A stretch of 64,000 nt of DNA from Nageia nagi. Taxonomy: Eukaryota > Pinophyta. Both the position numbers and the translations under genes were made by a program. Numbering within the stretch: position 1 is the stretch's first letter; every line of letters starts with the position of its first letter. The stretch is from NCBI GenBank assembly GCA_050084985.1, contig JBITNC010000001.1, forward strand, positions 101,928,001-101,992,000. Direction: 5' to 3'. Below, in pieces: positions 1 through 12,400 of this stretch. Below the pieces are notes generated by a model that was not told where the DNA came from, made no database searches, and saw nothing but the letters and a program-made list of their open reading frames with translations.

Positions 1-2023
1 GCTATCGTTCACATTTTTTCTTTGCATGGAGTTATTACATGTTACTCAAAACATATCTTGTACATCATTCTTATTCAATTTTGTTTCCCTTTTTTTGTTG
101 GGAGCCTCTTTAAGTCTCCTACAATATTTTGTACACAAGCATCTCTGTCTGTGTCCTATTGAACTACTTTTGTCACATGTGGACATCAATTAAATTTCTT
201 TCTTGTTTTGTTAACTTTAACTAGGCCTTTGATTCAGTTCCCAAGCACTTCTTGTTTTAGTGACTATAGGACATTATCATGTCCATGCCTTTTATATTTG
301 TTGACTTTAGCTGGACCTTTGGTTCAGTTCCCAAGCACTTGCTGTCATGAGGCTATATGAAGCAGTTGTTGGACACTTTTACACTGTTTTTGGGTTTTCC
401 AACGACTCAAACAATGATGCCCTTTTTTCCTACCTCATTGGAACTTATTTTGATGAATTTCATAATTTTATTCATTGGCATATTCATTAAGATGGTTGTT
501 GATTGCATCATATTCTCATTGCTACATTCGACTTTGTTGATGTAGTTCTTCTTGCAAAATTCCTAGAGGGCCTATAATGATAACTGAATACTCCTGCTCA
601 CCATGATGAATTTCCTTAGTTTTCAGTTAACAAAACTGTAGTTATAATCTCAAGCAACTAATAAAGGGCTCTTTCCAAGTTGCAGCTATTTTTCCTACAT
701 CTATTTGTAAGTAGAAATTAGTTCATTCAATCTCATGCATATTGCGCACTTAGAATTTTGTTAGGGTTATGCTTCTCTTTCTACTCTAGAATATTAATAT
801 TTTCATATACATTTTGAGGGCATCCTTACAAAGATGTGCCACTTTGATGATATCATCAATTCTCTAGTCCTTTATGGCTCCAAGATTTGGGACCTAAGAT
901 CGGGCATGTATATTATATTCAAAAGCTGAAGAGTCCTTCTCTAGCATGTGATGCCACCAATTTTCTCGCACTAGTTGCTTCTGGAGAAAAATTCACATCC
1001 CTATGAATGACATAATCCGTTGCCTTCGATTAATTCATTCAGAGATAAAAGGACATTTTATCTTAGCTGCCCTATTTATTAGGAGAATATGGGGAGATAC
1101 AGTTATTTGTTTAAGAGACTCAAGAGGGTCACCTACCTTTAAACTTCAATGGAAGGTGTTTGGAGATGTACCTTACAAGAGCAATTAGTAAAGGGAGACA
1201 CTATATAGGGTGTCTCAATAACTATCATGCTAATCTCTTTCTTTTTCCCTAGCATCTTTATTGTTGGGCAGACCAAGCAATACTTTGACGCTGCTGGGAG
1301 CATGTCTTACCGTGTTTGTACGAGAGCTGTTATGACTGCATAGGGTGGAGGTCATCTTTGCATCTTCATTATGACAAGCTAGCCTCTCCCATTAGGGTTA
1401 AGGTAAATGCTTAGAGAAGAGATCCATTATCTGATTCTTATCATCTTCTACAAGATCTCTAGTCTTCAGTGATGTAAGAATCTCTAAAGTATCGTGATGT
1501 GTATCCTCCTTGGATTGATCACTAGGTCCAGTCATCCCTAATCACTCTCCCATAAGGATTATAAAATCTTGAACACAACTTTCATCCTCTTGTAGAACAC
1601 TATGGGCATTGGAGATTATGATAAGAGTTTCAAACTTGTGCACACAATTTCTATCCAAAACATAGAAGTACTTCTATGTTCTAAGGGCCTATTTTTGGTT
1701 GTTATTCTTTACGATTTCTTCCTTTTTTGCATGTAAGGAAATTACTTTGGACCTAAGCTTTGTGAGCTCATAAACGACAAGGAGCATTCGCAAAACTTCA
1801 TTAACTAACAATAACACACAAACATAAACATGAAACTCCATTGATGAACCAAAAGCAAAAGAGAAAACAAATTTCTAATGATCCATGATTCCATGACACT
1901 CCATTGATCAACGAAAAGCAAAAGAGAAACACAATTCTAAAGATGCATCAGGTAAAGTGTATTATTTTCTGTTATTATTGCATATGAAGTTGAACTGATG
2001 TTTTTGTAACATCTAAGTTACAG
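1..2023. other. AT-rich non-coding DNA, probably upstream intron
   Basis: No convincing coding region was found. The small open frames here have no recognisable domain. Two local duplications are visible: a phrase containing TTCAGTTCCCAAGCACTT occurs near 235-255 and again near 324-344, and an ACTCCATTGATGAAC/CAAAAGCAAAAGAGAAA phrase occurs near 1832-1866 and 1898-1931. The stretch ends in a pyrimidine-rich tract and acceptor just before the exon at 2024, so at least the last part is likely intron. Confidence 0.5.
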
Positions 2024-2332
2024 GGCTCCAACCTTTGTCACAGAGATTTAGAGGAAGAGCTTGAGAAGGAGCGAAACGCCAATGCTGTTGCAGCAGAGCA
2101 AGCCATGGCCATGATATCTCGCCTCCAGAAGGATAAGGCTTCTCTTGAAATGGATGCCCTCCAATATCGCAGAACAGCAGAGCAGAGACAATTATATGAT
2201 CTCCAAAAAGTTAGCTTTCTCAAGGAGTATGTTTTGAAGCTCGAAAGGGAGAAACATGCTTCTGAACAATGCATTGTTTTTACATTTCCTGCTGAACATG
2301 CTAAGGGAAAAAAGCACAGGTCACTGCCCAAG
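2024..2332 (+). CDS. Exon of GTD-binding domain (DUF593, myosin-binding-like) protein
   Basis: An internal exon of 103 codons runs from the acceptor TTACAG|GG to the donor AAG|GTATGT, with frame open throughout and exon phase 0 at both ends. The peptide begins GSNLCHRDLEEELEKERNAN and continues into a heptad-like, charged coiled coil (AMAMISRLQKDKASLEMDAL and onward). The run LEEELEKERNA...AAEQAMAMI.RLQ..KASLEM is the hallmark of the plant GTD-binding/zein-binding domain (DUF593) found in MyoB-type myosin receptors and FLOURY1-like proteins, which tether myosin XI to vesicles or bind zein. The last 20 or so residues (after KHASEQ) fit the family less well. No other exon was recognised nearby, so the gene either has very long introns or this is an orphan exon. 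Confidence 0.7.
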
Positions 2333-5300
2333 GTATGTCTAATAACCATGAAAAAACTACTGATTTCAAATTCCAGATCTAGATACTGTAAGACTTAGTT
2401 TTAACTTATGTATTAACTTATTCATAAAATAGAGAATTTGCCTTGACCTTTGAGGGGTTATTGCCTTTGTAGTGCATTACTAATATTGCAGGAGCGTTTC
2501 TTATGTATATTGCCTTTTGCAAGTAGTAGAGTGTTTGAGCTATCGAAATATCAGTCACTCTTGTTAGAAAAGGAAGACCATTGCATCCAAAATATCCATG
2601 ACTGAATAAACAAGATAACACCAGATTTAATGGGTGCAGTTGTACCAATTAAACAACTCTTTGTATTCCCAATTGTGTTACAAATTGATTCATGATTCAC
2701 TTATACGTGGATGAGAAATTTACCCATGCTATTCTTAACATGAATTTCTACAGTGTGCTGGTGAGGTTTATATGAAGTTTGCATTAATATTTTTAATATA
2801 GTAGCACATTTGCACTTTTGTTTATTAAAGTACATAATATGAAGGGCTCTATAATAACATAAACTTTATAACAAAGCCAATCAGATGCTACACTTAATAT
2901 GCGTAATAACCAAAAGCCAATGCGGTATCCTTTCGGCATACAGATAAAATAAGTATTGTTAGTATGAACCGTTAATTCTGTAGCCCTCCAGTATTTATAC
3001 TATGGAGTTCACAATAGTAATCATAATTTAATAGTGGATTGGCAGCAATTTACGAAAGACATAAGAGGGATAAACTCCGCACAAGAGAATAGCAGAAAAA
3101 TTTCTGGGATCTGAGCTAATAAATGGAAGTATGGCTCATGCGCTGGATAGGAAAACCGTTTATTCTTGATAAAGGCAGGCAAACCCTAGTGTGGGGAAAG
3201 AGAATGGATAAGGGTTTTCAGTAATGAGCAGTGGGGGAAAGAAGAGATCAACCTTTGTAGTGATCCTTGGCAGGGTGTAATCTGGCCATGGATCAGCAAT
3301 AACTAGATGCAATTTAATCTCTGTGATGGGTTAGGAGAATGTTTTATTTACTCTTTGCTTGTTGATGGCTCACCTTGATGTAGAAAGGGATGTGAATACA
3401 AGATGAAATCATGCTTCTGGACATGTTGAGAAACTGACTTGCAGTTGGTTAACAGTGGTTGAATATGAATCTACAGGACTAAGTTGGACTGAAACTGTTT
3501 TGAGAACTGTTGGAGACAGATACCAATGTTCCAACTGCTGTATTGAGATTTCCTGCTCCTTTTACAATTGATAAATAGTAGCTGATAGATGGAACATGAA
3601 AAAATTGGGAGCCAACATGCGAACAAAAAAAAATGAATGACCAGTTATTGTACCTGAAACTCATATTAAAGAAGGCATTGTTGGATATATTGTGTCATGA
3701 TTCATGACTCTCTGTAATTGCTTCGAGCAACAGACTGAAGTTGGCTCTTAAATCTGCCAAATGAATCATTCCAATGTCAATTGATTTAATTGATGTATAC
3801 TAAATTTCTTCTTTTGGTACATCTAATGGTGGACTTCAAACATACTAACAAGCGTAAAATGTTTTTAGAAAACTTTTTTATTCAAAAAGTAAATGAAATT
3901 TTATCAAGTATATTATTGCTCAATTCTTTTTTAAGCATTGATGTGCTTGTCATTGAATAGCAAACAATCAAAATGTTTGACTAGAAAAATCTTCAAAATT
4001 TTGGCAAATATATAATAATATTCACTGAATAAGGAGTGTTGTGAACTACATTGCCTAATTGCTGAAATTACTTTAGTATATTCTGAAAAACCATTAATTG
4101 TACCACACAATGATAAAGAAATATGCATTACCACATGTTAAATAGTGTTTCTTCATAATGTAGATTCTATAGTGTGCTTTAGCTGGTGAAAATTTTGTAT
4201 TATCAGAAAATTGTATTATTAAGTTCAAATAGCTAAGCAGACTTTGTATTATTAGAAAAACATATTATTTAAATTTGAATAGCTAAGAGGACTGTAGATA
4301 TTGATTAATAGAGTGCAACAATATTAGAAGATAGACAAGGGAACCTTTGGATAGCACACATCAAGTTCATTAGCCTGGCTGTTACATAAGTTGGTAGAAG
4401 AACACACTCAACGCAAATCATTATGGAGAAGCTACAATTAACTTTTCACTTATCTCTATATTTACTTTTGGCCTTTATGCAATCCGTTTTTAACATTAGT
4501 TGGATTCTATTGCTATTTATAATTTCCCTCTTTCTTATTGTTGTCAAGAAACATCTCATTGGATTCAATTAACTACAGAAACTTTCATGCATTTTCTTAG
4601 AGATATTTCTTTTCTTTCTTGAGCAAAAACATCTTATTGGATTCAAATGAACTACAGAGATATCAGTTTCTTAGCGCTTCTAGAGATGGAAGCATAATAG
4701 AAGTAATTTTTTTTAATTGAAAAGAACATGCTAATTAGGTATGCACACATAACAAACTACTCATATTTGTCATTTCTTAGACATACAAGTGGATTTATGT
4801 CTCATATGGTATAATAGTAGGCTTTCAATCGTTTCACAAGTTCTATTTACTATTTTACATTGGATTAACTGTTTAAATTGTGATTTAAGTGACTCTTGAG
4901 GTTGATTAACCAATCCATTGCCGAAGTGGGTGGCTTAATGTGTTTTGGATAAATTCTTAATTTCTTCTATGGTAAGATTCTCAAACTAATTTTTGTTTCT
5001 ACTTCCTAACATGTTCCCGTTATATTTATTGAAGGTTTTCTTACATCAATCATCAGTACCTTGTGGTTTGAGTACAAGACTATTTGAGTAAATAATATTT
5101 TGGGATGAGACTTCAAATGGTACGCTGTTTTGTTCAACTATACCAATGCTACGAGTAATAGAACCTTTCACCTTGTAACCGAGAAGCTCATCAATTCGCT
5201 ATTGGACCATGTGGGATTCTACATGGATTGTCAAAACCTTTTGTGTAACCAAGGACTGCTGCTACAAGGTCATGGAAGTGGGAATATTGTCATTGTAAGA

Positions 5301-6689
5301 TTGTATTGATTGTCTTATTCGTCAATTCATTTTGTGGCTTATATTGTAATATTAGATTCCACATCAATTCATTTTCATCTGAGATCATTCACTTCTATGC
5401 CACACTACAGCTTATCATGTTTCTTATCAACAATTTGTTATTGGTACCAATGGATAACTTCAGAGAGTTTACACTATGTTTCATGTGGTGTTGAGGTCAA
5501 AATCAGCCTTAACTCATGAGAAGAATTGCATGTAATCTAAGGAATTAGTAAGGTCTTGTGTAATGTTTATCACTTTCTTATGTCAACCTCTGTGTGGGAA
5601 GATATGCTTCTTTCCTTCTCTTGATTTGAGATATAACTTGAAAATAATAGCTAGAGGATTGACTACAGATCTGTTTATAGTCCGTGCAATAATAAAGATA
5701 AGTTATCAAACAATCTATTAAGTACATTTATAAACCCTTCTGCCTCTCTTGACTATTGATCATTCGTTGTGGCATTAAATTACACATAGGCTTGACATTT
5801 CTTTTTAATAGTTGGAATCAATGATTTTTGTGTGGACCAATTCATGTTAATTGCTGACTGATCTGGCAAGTTGATTTTCAACAGCCTTGCCTCCCTGCTA
5901 CTTTAGTACAAGTAGTCAAAATAATCTATATTTATTCATTTATTTTTATAAAACAAGGCAATAGTACAATTCACTTTATAAAACAGAGCAAAGGTATTAT
6001 TCACTAGAGTTGATAATATTTGGGTGATGCATTTAAAGTCTTCATGTATGCCATCTAAATTTTAAGGAGATAATTGCCTTTTTCTTGCTTGGAGTATGTT
6101 CAACATCAGCACATACATCTTGGACTTGTATTTTGCATGTTTCTTTTAATATGTTTGCATATGTTATGCTTTTGCATGTTTCCACTTGTATTAGTGCATA
6201 TTTTGGAAATCTTAAGACTTGAAATTTGCATGCTTATGGATTGCTTTACTTATGTTGAAGCATAGTATACAAATTCTTCAAATAAATGTGTAGTTTCCGT
6301 TTATTCACATTTTTTCCCTCCCCATTTTCTCGTTTAAACATTGTATTCCTCTTTATGGTTTTCCCTTTTTTTTCCCTTTTTTTTTCTTAATTTGGCCTAA
6401 AGCCATTTTTACCCAAACCCGAATTTGTATACACCATGTTGAAGTCTATATTGAGAGCTCTTGCTTTCGTATTTGAGCATATGTGTCTATGTAAGGTAGC
6501 AGTGACTTTTGAAGGATAATTTAATATTCTTTAAGGACTATTTGGATCCAACATATGTTGTGTTTGATTGTATGAAAGCTTATGTTCTAATTGAAGCATT
6601 TGACTATTTTGGCTTTATATTGTCTTTACATCTTTAAATTTCTATTGAAGTCATAAGTTTGTTGCTTTTGTGTATGGAAGAGTTTTTTT
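2333..6689. other. AT-rich intron or intergenic DNA, no gene recognised
   Basis: Starts with a good splice donor for the exon ending at 2332. The rest has no domain-bearing reading frame. A short direct duplication (ATCTTATTGGATTCAA plus AACTACAGA) sits near 4552-4580 and 4629-4657. No partner exon of the GTD-binding gene was found. Confidence 0.5.
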
Positions 6690-7745
6690 ATAAGAGAACT
6701 TTCCTCATCTAGAAAACTAAGTGTATGTGTAAAGATAGAGAGAAACTTGCTTGCATGAGCTCCCTTTTTTTCATCATAATTTCTCCTTTACTTATCATTA
6801 ACATGAACACATCTTATACATCCAAAAACCTTCAAATATAAAGTATTCAGTCTTATCCCAAACCATGTCTCATAAGGTGTACTATTTCTCAACACAAGTA
6901 AGTGTTCAACTCAAAATATAAGAGCTAGTATGTATAGCTTCAGCCTAAGAAGATATTCAACGCTTTTGCTTTGATATTTGATCTTGCAATCTACATCATG
7001 CTATATATTTCTTTCAACAATTCCATTTTGTTATGCAATATATGAATTTGCAAATTATCTTTTTATTCAATCTTCAAACTTTGTATATATATATACTCTT
7101 CAACTTTATTATACTCAAGTAGTTTAACTTATAGTTACTTTCATTTTTTGCCATTGTTTTGAAATGCATAAACATTTCAAAGGTTTGACTATTACTATAC
7201 AAAAAATAAATCGAAGTATTTAAAAAATTCATTAGCAATATTTATGGAGTATTGTTTACCTCCAAGATTGTGAAGTTGCAGTGGTTAGCATATGTTAATA
7301 TGAACCAATTGCAAAGGAGACAATGCTTCTCACTTCTTTCAAAAATTTCCTTTTATGTTGATTTGCATGTGCATCACAAATCTTTTATTTTCTCTAACTT
7401 ATTTACAAATTCTTTTACTAGACTTGTAGATAAATTTTCAAGGTTTCTAAGATGCCAAATACAATCCTTGCTTTCTAACATGGCTAAAATTCAATGAAAG
7501 CATCCAATTGATCTTCCTTGCATAATAGTTATCATTTTCATACTTACCCCTCTCATAAATGATTTAACTCTTTTTATTAAAATGGAGCCTATATGCTTTC
7601 TCCAAAAGTTGATAACACTCATCAAAAATAATTTTTCAAATGAGATGTGTTGTGAAAATTCTTCAATACTTATAATTCCTCTCCTTGTATTCACTTCAAT
7701 ATCACTAATCACATTGAAAACTTTGTCATCATCTAGCTTAACCTT
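6690..7745 (-). pseudogene. Decayed Ty1/copia pol (pre-integrase to integrase)
   Basis: Read on the minus strand, short frames with many stops line up with copia pol. From high to low coordinates there is a serine/glutamate-rich linker (FNVISDIEV), a pre-integrase region (IWHLRNLENLSTSLVKEFV), an integrase core scrap where NKMELLKE stands for the usual QQNGVxER motif (about 7020-7050), and the post-core box YETWFGIRLNTLYLKVFGC (about 6835-6890). It is not the E1-E4 family described below. The fragment stops abruptly where plus-strand gypsy gag begins at about 7746, so the two remnants are joined head to head. Long dead; no open frame. Confidence 0.6.
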
Positions 7746-9800
7746 ATTATGAAATTTCTTGATCATCAATTTGGTAATGAAGTTAAATCTCATGTGGTAT
7801 CTCAAAATATTCCTCAAGATGTTAGGAACCAATTCATGGATGATCCAGTGGTTCAAGAAAATTTAGCTATGCTTTTTGAACAATTTCATATTCAAGAATA
7901 TCAAATTCAAAGCACACCAGAACCTTCTCAACTTCAAAATGGGATTCATCACTTTGATCCATCATATCATGATCCAAAACCATCATTTTCCACCACGTCA
8001 TCAATTATTACAACTCAAATTTCAAATCAAACAATGCAACAAATGGTTTATCAAAAACCCCTAGCTACATCTTATCCATCAACAAATATCCGTTAAGTGA
8101 TATCAAATGCACAACCTATCAATGATAACCTTCGATCTATATTGTATCATCACAATCAATAAGTAAGATATTCTAGTGCACCAAATCCTCTTGTGGCACA
8201 ACCTAATCCCTTGATCACACCTAAGCAAATCACATCACAAGGTATAGGAGTACATCTCAATCTTGAACCTTTAAAGATCTTGAATCAAGATCAAGTTCAA
8301 CCCCAACAAGTGGCTCATGTTGGACAACCAAATACTTTCCATCAATCAAACACAAAGCATTATGCAACAAATGGGTCCTTAAAATACATGAATCAAGCTT
8401 TTCAAAATGTGAGTCAAGCCCAATCTTATCAACAAGCTCCTTCTTATAATCAAAAGCAAGCTCAATCTTATTAACATGTTTTAAATCAACCATTATATCA
8501 AAGTCAAGGATACATCAATCAAATGGATCATCCACCCAATTAGCCTCACATAGCACAAAGTCAATATGTTCCTGATCAAGCATTAAATCAACCATTGGCA
8601 CAAAGCATACAACAAGGCTATCAACGATCAAATCAAGAGCAAATCATGGCAACCCAACAACCTCTAATAATTCATGATGACTTTCTAAAGAGGTTGCAAG
8701 ACATGGAATCAAGGATCAATAATCAAAGCAAGAGCAACTTAACATATCAATCAATCATCGATGAACTAATCAACCCCATGGTTCCTATAAAGCAATTCCC
8801 TTAAAAATTTGAAGTCCTCCACATGGAGAAATTCAAGGGTAAGGAAGATCCAAGAGAACACTTAAGGTAATTCAAATACTCATGATATATCATAAGCAAT
8901 GATGATGTTCTCATGCTATGAACATTTCCAATGCTATTAGAAAGCCAAGCTCTAAATTGGTACAATAACTTGCCCCAACATAGTATCTACTCTTTTAAGC
9001 AATCAATTAATCTCTTCTTGGACCATTTTGCTATCAACATGAGAAAAAAAGCATATATCACAAATTTAAGTAGAATATCACAATTTGATTATGAATTAAT
9101 TAATGATTATGTGGCAAGATGGAGAGATATCATGATTGATTTGTTGTATTTCTTTCCATACGAAGAGCTCATCAAAATGTTTAGTAAACGTTGTATCAAT
9201 CAAATATCTTCTGTCTTGCAAATACAACAACACAAGTCCTTTGAGGAAGCATTATCATAAGCTAAGTTTATCTAATCCAATCAGGTGACATCAAATTACA
9301 CAAGAAAAACAACAACAATGATCAAAAGTGTAACAACAATGGAAATGATAACAATTAAACTCATTGAAATCCATACACCAATCAAGTACCATATGATGCC
9401 AACTACGAAACAATAGCACCACAACCAATCACAGAAACACAACCTCAAAAAGCACAACAACAACCAATCATACATGAGCAAGGGCAATTCAATAATCAAG
9501 TAAAGACCAAAGCAAAACTTTACTCCTTTATGGGAGCCTTTATCAGATGTCTTATGCATGGTCTTACAAGCAAATCTCTTAACATTACCCGAAATCAAAG
9601 AAAATCTAGGAGCATCAACAAGAGTATGGTATAAAAAAATAAGTTTTGTGAATATCATTGACAAAAGGAACATAGCACAAATGGATGCATGTGATTGAAG
9701 CATGAAATCCAAGATCCCATTGATAATGGACTAGTATCAACAAGAGCACCAATCGTACCACCAAATAACACTTGGAGATTTTCAACAAACCTTTTCCTAA
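7746..9800 (+). pseudogene. Decayed Ty3/gypsy gag
   Basis: Collinear plus-strand fragments separated by stops and frameshifts. There is a Q/N/P-rich N-terminal half (7749-8096, 8193-8474, 8595-8804), then the retrotransposon gag core at 8931-9260 with ALNWYNNLPQHSIYSFKQSI and YELINDYVARWRDIMIDL. A lysine/asparagine-rich stretch and a zinc-knuckle-like tail follow near 9640-9720, where two shifted frames together read CEYH...HSTNGCM.LKHEIQD. The core matches the common plant gypsy gag (PF03732-like). The 5' end is lost at the junction with the minus-strand copia remnant. No protease, RT or integrase follows. Confidence 0.75.
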
Positions 9801-11339
9801 TCATGGAGTGAATCAAGTAGAGGCTTATACATCATATGAACATGCTTATCATAATGTGAGACCACTATCTTCTTATCATGACATCATGGGATGAACCAAT
9901 AAGCATAAATAATATCCTTGACTTATCATTATCATATCAATGTTATCATATCTTGATATTTGGATACTATCACTTCAAGCATATTTTATCAAGTTTATAT
10001 CTTAATCTTGACATCTTGAGAGTCAATACTAGAGCCTAATCCTCCTTGGTAGTTGTCCACTAGAGGAAACTTTAGGGTAGGATAGCAATCACTCATCTCC
10101 CATCACTATCATGAGTCATCTTCTCAACATTTATTGATATTATTAGCATTATTTATTGACATCATTGTATATATACCATTTTGTATTATGTTGTCATTGT
10201 GTTTATCATCATCATCTTTGTGTTTCATTATTATCTTTGGATCACTTTCATCAAGTGTGCATTTCATCTTAGCATCAAAATCATGTCTTCATAGGCACAT
10301 ATCATTGAGGTTCATTTCACTCCCCTTCATTATCACTTCCCATGGGCCTCATTCCCCATGAGGATACAACCACTTGGATCACAATCAATATATCGAGTTG
10401 CCTTAAAATCACTCCTTTGGAGATTATCATAGATTGTTGACTATAATGGTTTTTGAGGGAAACATAGTCTTGTGTAACAAGTGATAATGGCTTTGAGATG
10501 GATAAATCTCTTTACTCATGTGTCTATTATATCCATCGTCAATGAGCAAATATCATCTCATTAATGATCAAACATAAAGTCAAATCATACAAGATTATCT
10601 ATAATATCTTTGACCAAATCATTATCATATCATGTGGCTAAAAGCAAATCATCTATCTTGATCAAAATCATATATTTTATCAAATCAAATCTTTGAGCAT
10701 ATATCATGTCAAGCAAGCAAACATTACCAAGCACATCATCCAAAATCAATGTCATATTATACCTTATCATGATTAGTCAACACTTATCAAAGGTAGATAT
10801 TTTGTTGACATCCCCTTATTCATCCATCATCCATAACTTAAGTTTTGAGGCATTAACTATCTCAAGACATGGTCAATACACTACATTCTAGCATATTGAA
10901 AACATATCATGCACCATTAGCTTTAGCTTAATCCTTTGTTTTCCATTTAACATGGGGAAAAGTTATCATTCTATTGTTGTGAGCATTATAATCCTTACTT
11001 TTCATTTAACATGGGGCAAGGATAACATTTGAGCATATCCCTTTTGCTTTCCATTTAACATGGGGCAAAAGTAGGATTCACTTACCTTTCATTTAACATG
11101 GGGTAAAGATGGCACTTCTTTACTTTCCATTCAACATTGGGTAAGGGCATAACCTTAGCATCCTCTCGCTTTTCATTTAACATGGGGCAAGGTTTATCAT
11201 TATCATTACCATGGTTTTTGCTTTGCTTTCCATTTAGCATGGGACAAAGTTGATCTTTATCATTGTTTAGCTTTGTTTTCCACAGTACAAAGTTAACATC
11301 AGCATGGTCACAACATTGAGCTTTCATATGTCTAGAGTC
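9801..11339 (+). mobile_element. Non-coding 3' internal region of the gypsy element
   Basis: Between the broken gag and the polypurine tract at about 11607-11620 there is about 1.8 kb with no pol homology, rich in TATCATTATCATATCAA-type AT sequence. It ends in the CATTTAACATGGGG repeat array (separate entry). Gag without pol plus a long non-coding 3' region is the layout of plant TR-GAG/LARD-like non-autonomous elements. Pol could also have been deleted from an autonomous copy, which cannot be told apart here. Confidence 0.5.
10936..11300 (+). repeat. Interrupted minisatellite, core CTTTCCATTTAACATGGGGC
   Basis: Seven clear copies and one degraded copy of a roughly 20 bp core (starting near 10939, 10999, 11047, 11086, 11123, 11169, 11227 and 11274) are separated by unrelated spacers of about 20-45 bp. 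The core is far better kept than the spacers. It lies just upstream of the polypurine tract of the gypsy remnant. Confidence 0.85.
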
Positions 11340-11620
11340 ATGAACATTTAACATGTTGCCATTAACTATGACATTTAACTTTAATCATACCATTGAGAGC
11401 ATTTAATACTTGAGCCTTAGCACTTGCTAGGTTTGCATACCTACATTCACAAGTCATATTTATCAATAAAATATCATTATTAATTGTCAATACTTCATTG
11501 ATCACCATCAAATCAAAATAAAAACCATATCATAGCATCAAAACATCAACATCATTATATCCTCATTAGACTTTTGTGTTAAGTTTTGCACCTCACAAAA
11601 TTCAACTCAAAAGGGGGCAA

Positions 11621-12149
11621 GACTAGACACGATGAAAATGCATATCTTGAGCATTACATGTAAATTTGAAAAATATCATAAGCATTAACCAAAATCTAAC
11701 AACATGGTCAAAATCATAACTAATCTTGATCATCCTATTGATTTCCCAACTTGCCGATCAATTAGCTTATCAACCCTAGCCGGTTGATCGATCAGAAAAT
11801 AGTAAATTATAAAAGGTAATTTTTCCCTCTTTTTGAACCCTAACAATTTTGAATCTCGAGCCATCCCTCTTGAGCCATCGATATACTGAACAATACTCAA
11901 ATTGTTATGCACCAGAACACATTTTCTATGATGATTTTGGATGAAAACAAAGGCATGTGAATATTCTATCACCATATTAGAGGGTTTTGGAGGTATAATC
12001 ATTGTCATATCATTATTATTTTCTAGCATATTTCTTATTTCAAGGTTTTTGCAAGTACCTTGGAGCATTTGGATCTATTGGGAACACTATATTCTTTTAT
12101 ACAACATATTTTAACATTCTTGTATTATTGTGTGCATATAATATCATTT
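11621..12149 (+). mobile_element. Gypsy 3' LTR, copy A (right end approximate)
   Basis: Follows the polypurine tract CAAAAGGGGGCAA and starts with a TAGACAC-type LTR opening. It runs through GAAAATGCATATCTTGAGCA to about the start of the CACTA terminus. No 5' partner LTR survives in this window, so the right boundary is inferred. Confidence 0.5.
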
Positions 12150-12400
12150 CACTATAAGAAAATCGAGCTTAGAGGGTGGGTACTTTATGGCAGTTCTTTA
12201 GTGGTGGCTAAAAACCATTGTTGCATTATATATTAAACTATAGTTTTGATGGGCGATTATAAACCATCATTTTATGTGTATACATAAGGAAATTTTTTAT
12301 GGTAGTAATAAACTACCCTAAAATATGATACAATAGCGGTTAAAAATCATTGTAAATATCAATTGCCTCAAAAAATAAACAAATTTGGATGGACACATTG
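12150..12400. mobile_element. CACTA-type DNA transposon terminus, copy A
   Basis: Begins CACTATAAGAAAATCG; the sister copy at 19296 keeps the canonical CACTACAAGAAAATC terminal motif of plant CACTA (En/Spm) elements. The following 250 bases hold subterminal motifs such as GGTGGCTAAAAACCATTG, TTTTGATGGGCGATTATAAA and AAACCATCATTTTATG. No opposite terminus was found. Confidence 0.6.

Noticed and set aside
7491-7856. 121-codon minus-strand frame as a possible gene
   Set aside because: Lies largely within the decayed copia pol remnant and crosses into gypsy sequence at about 7746.
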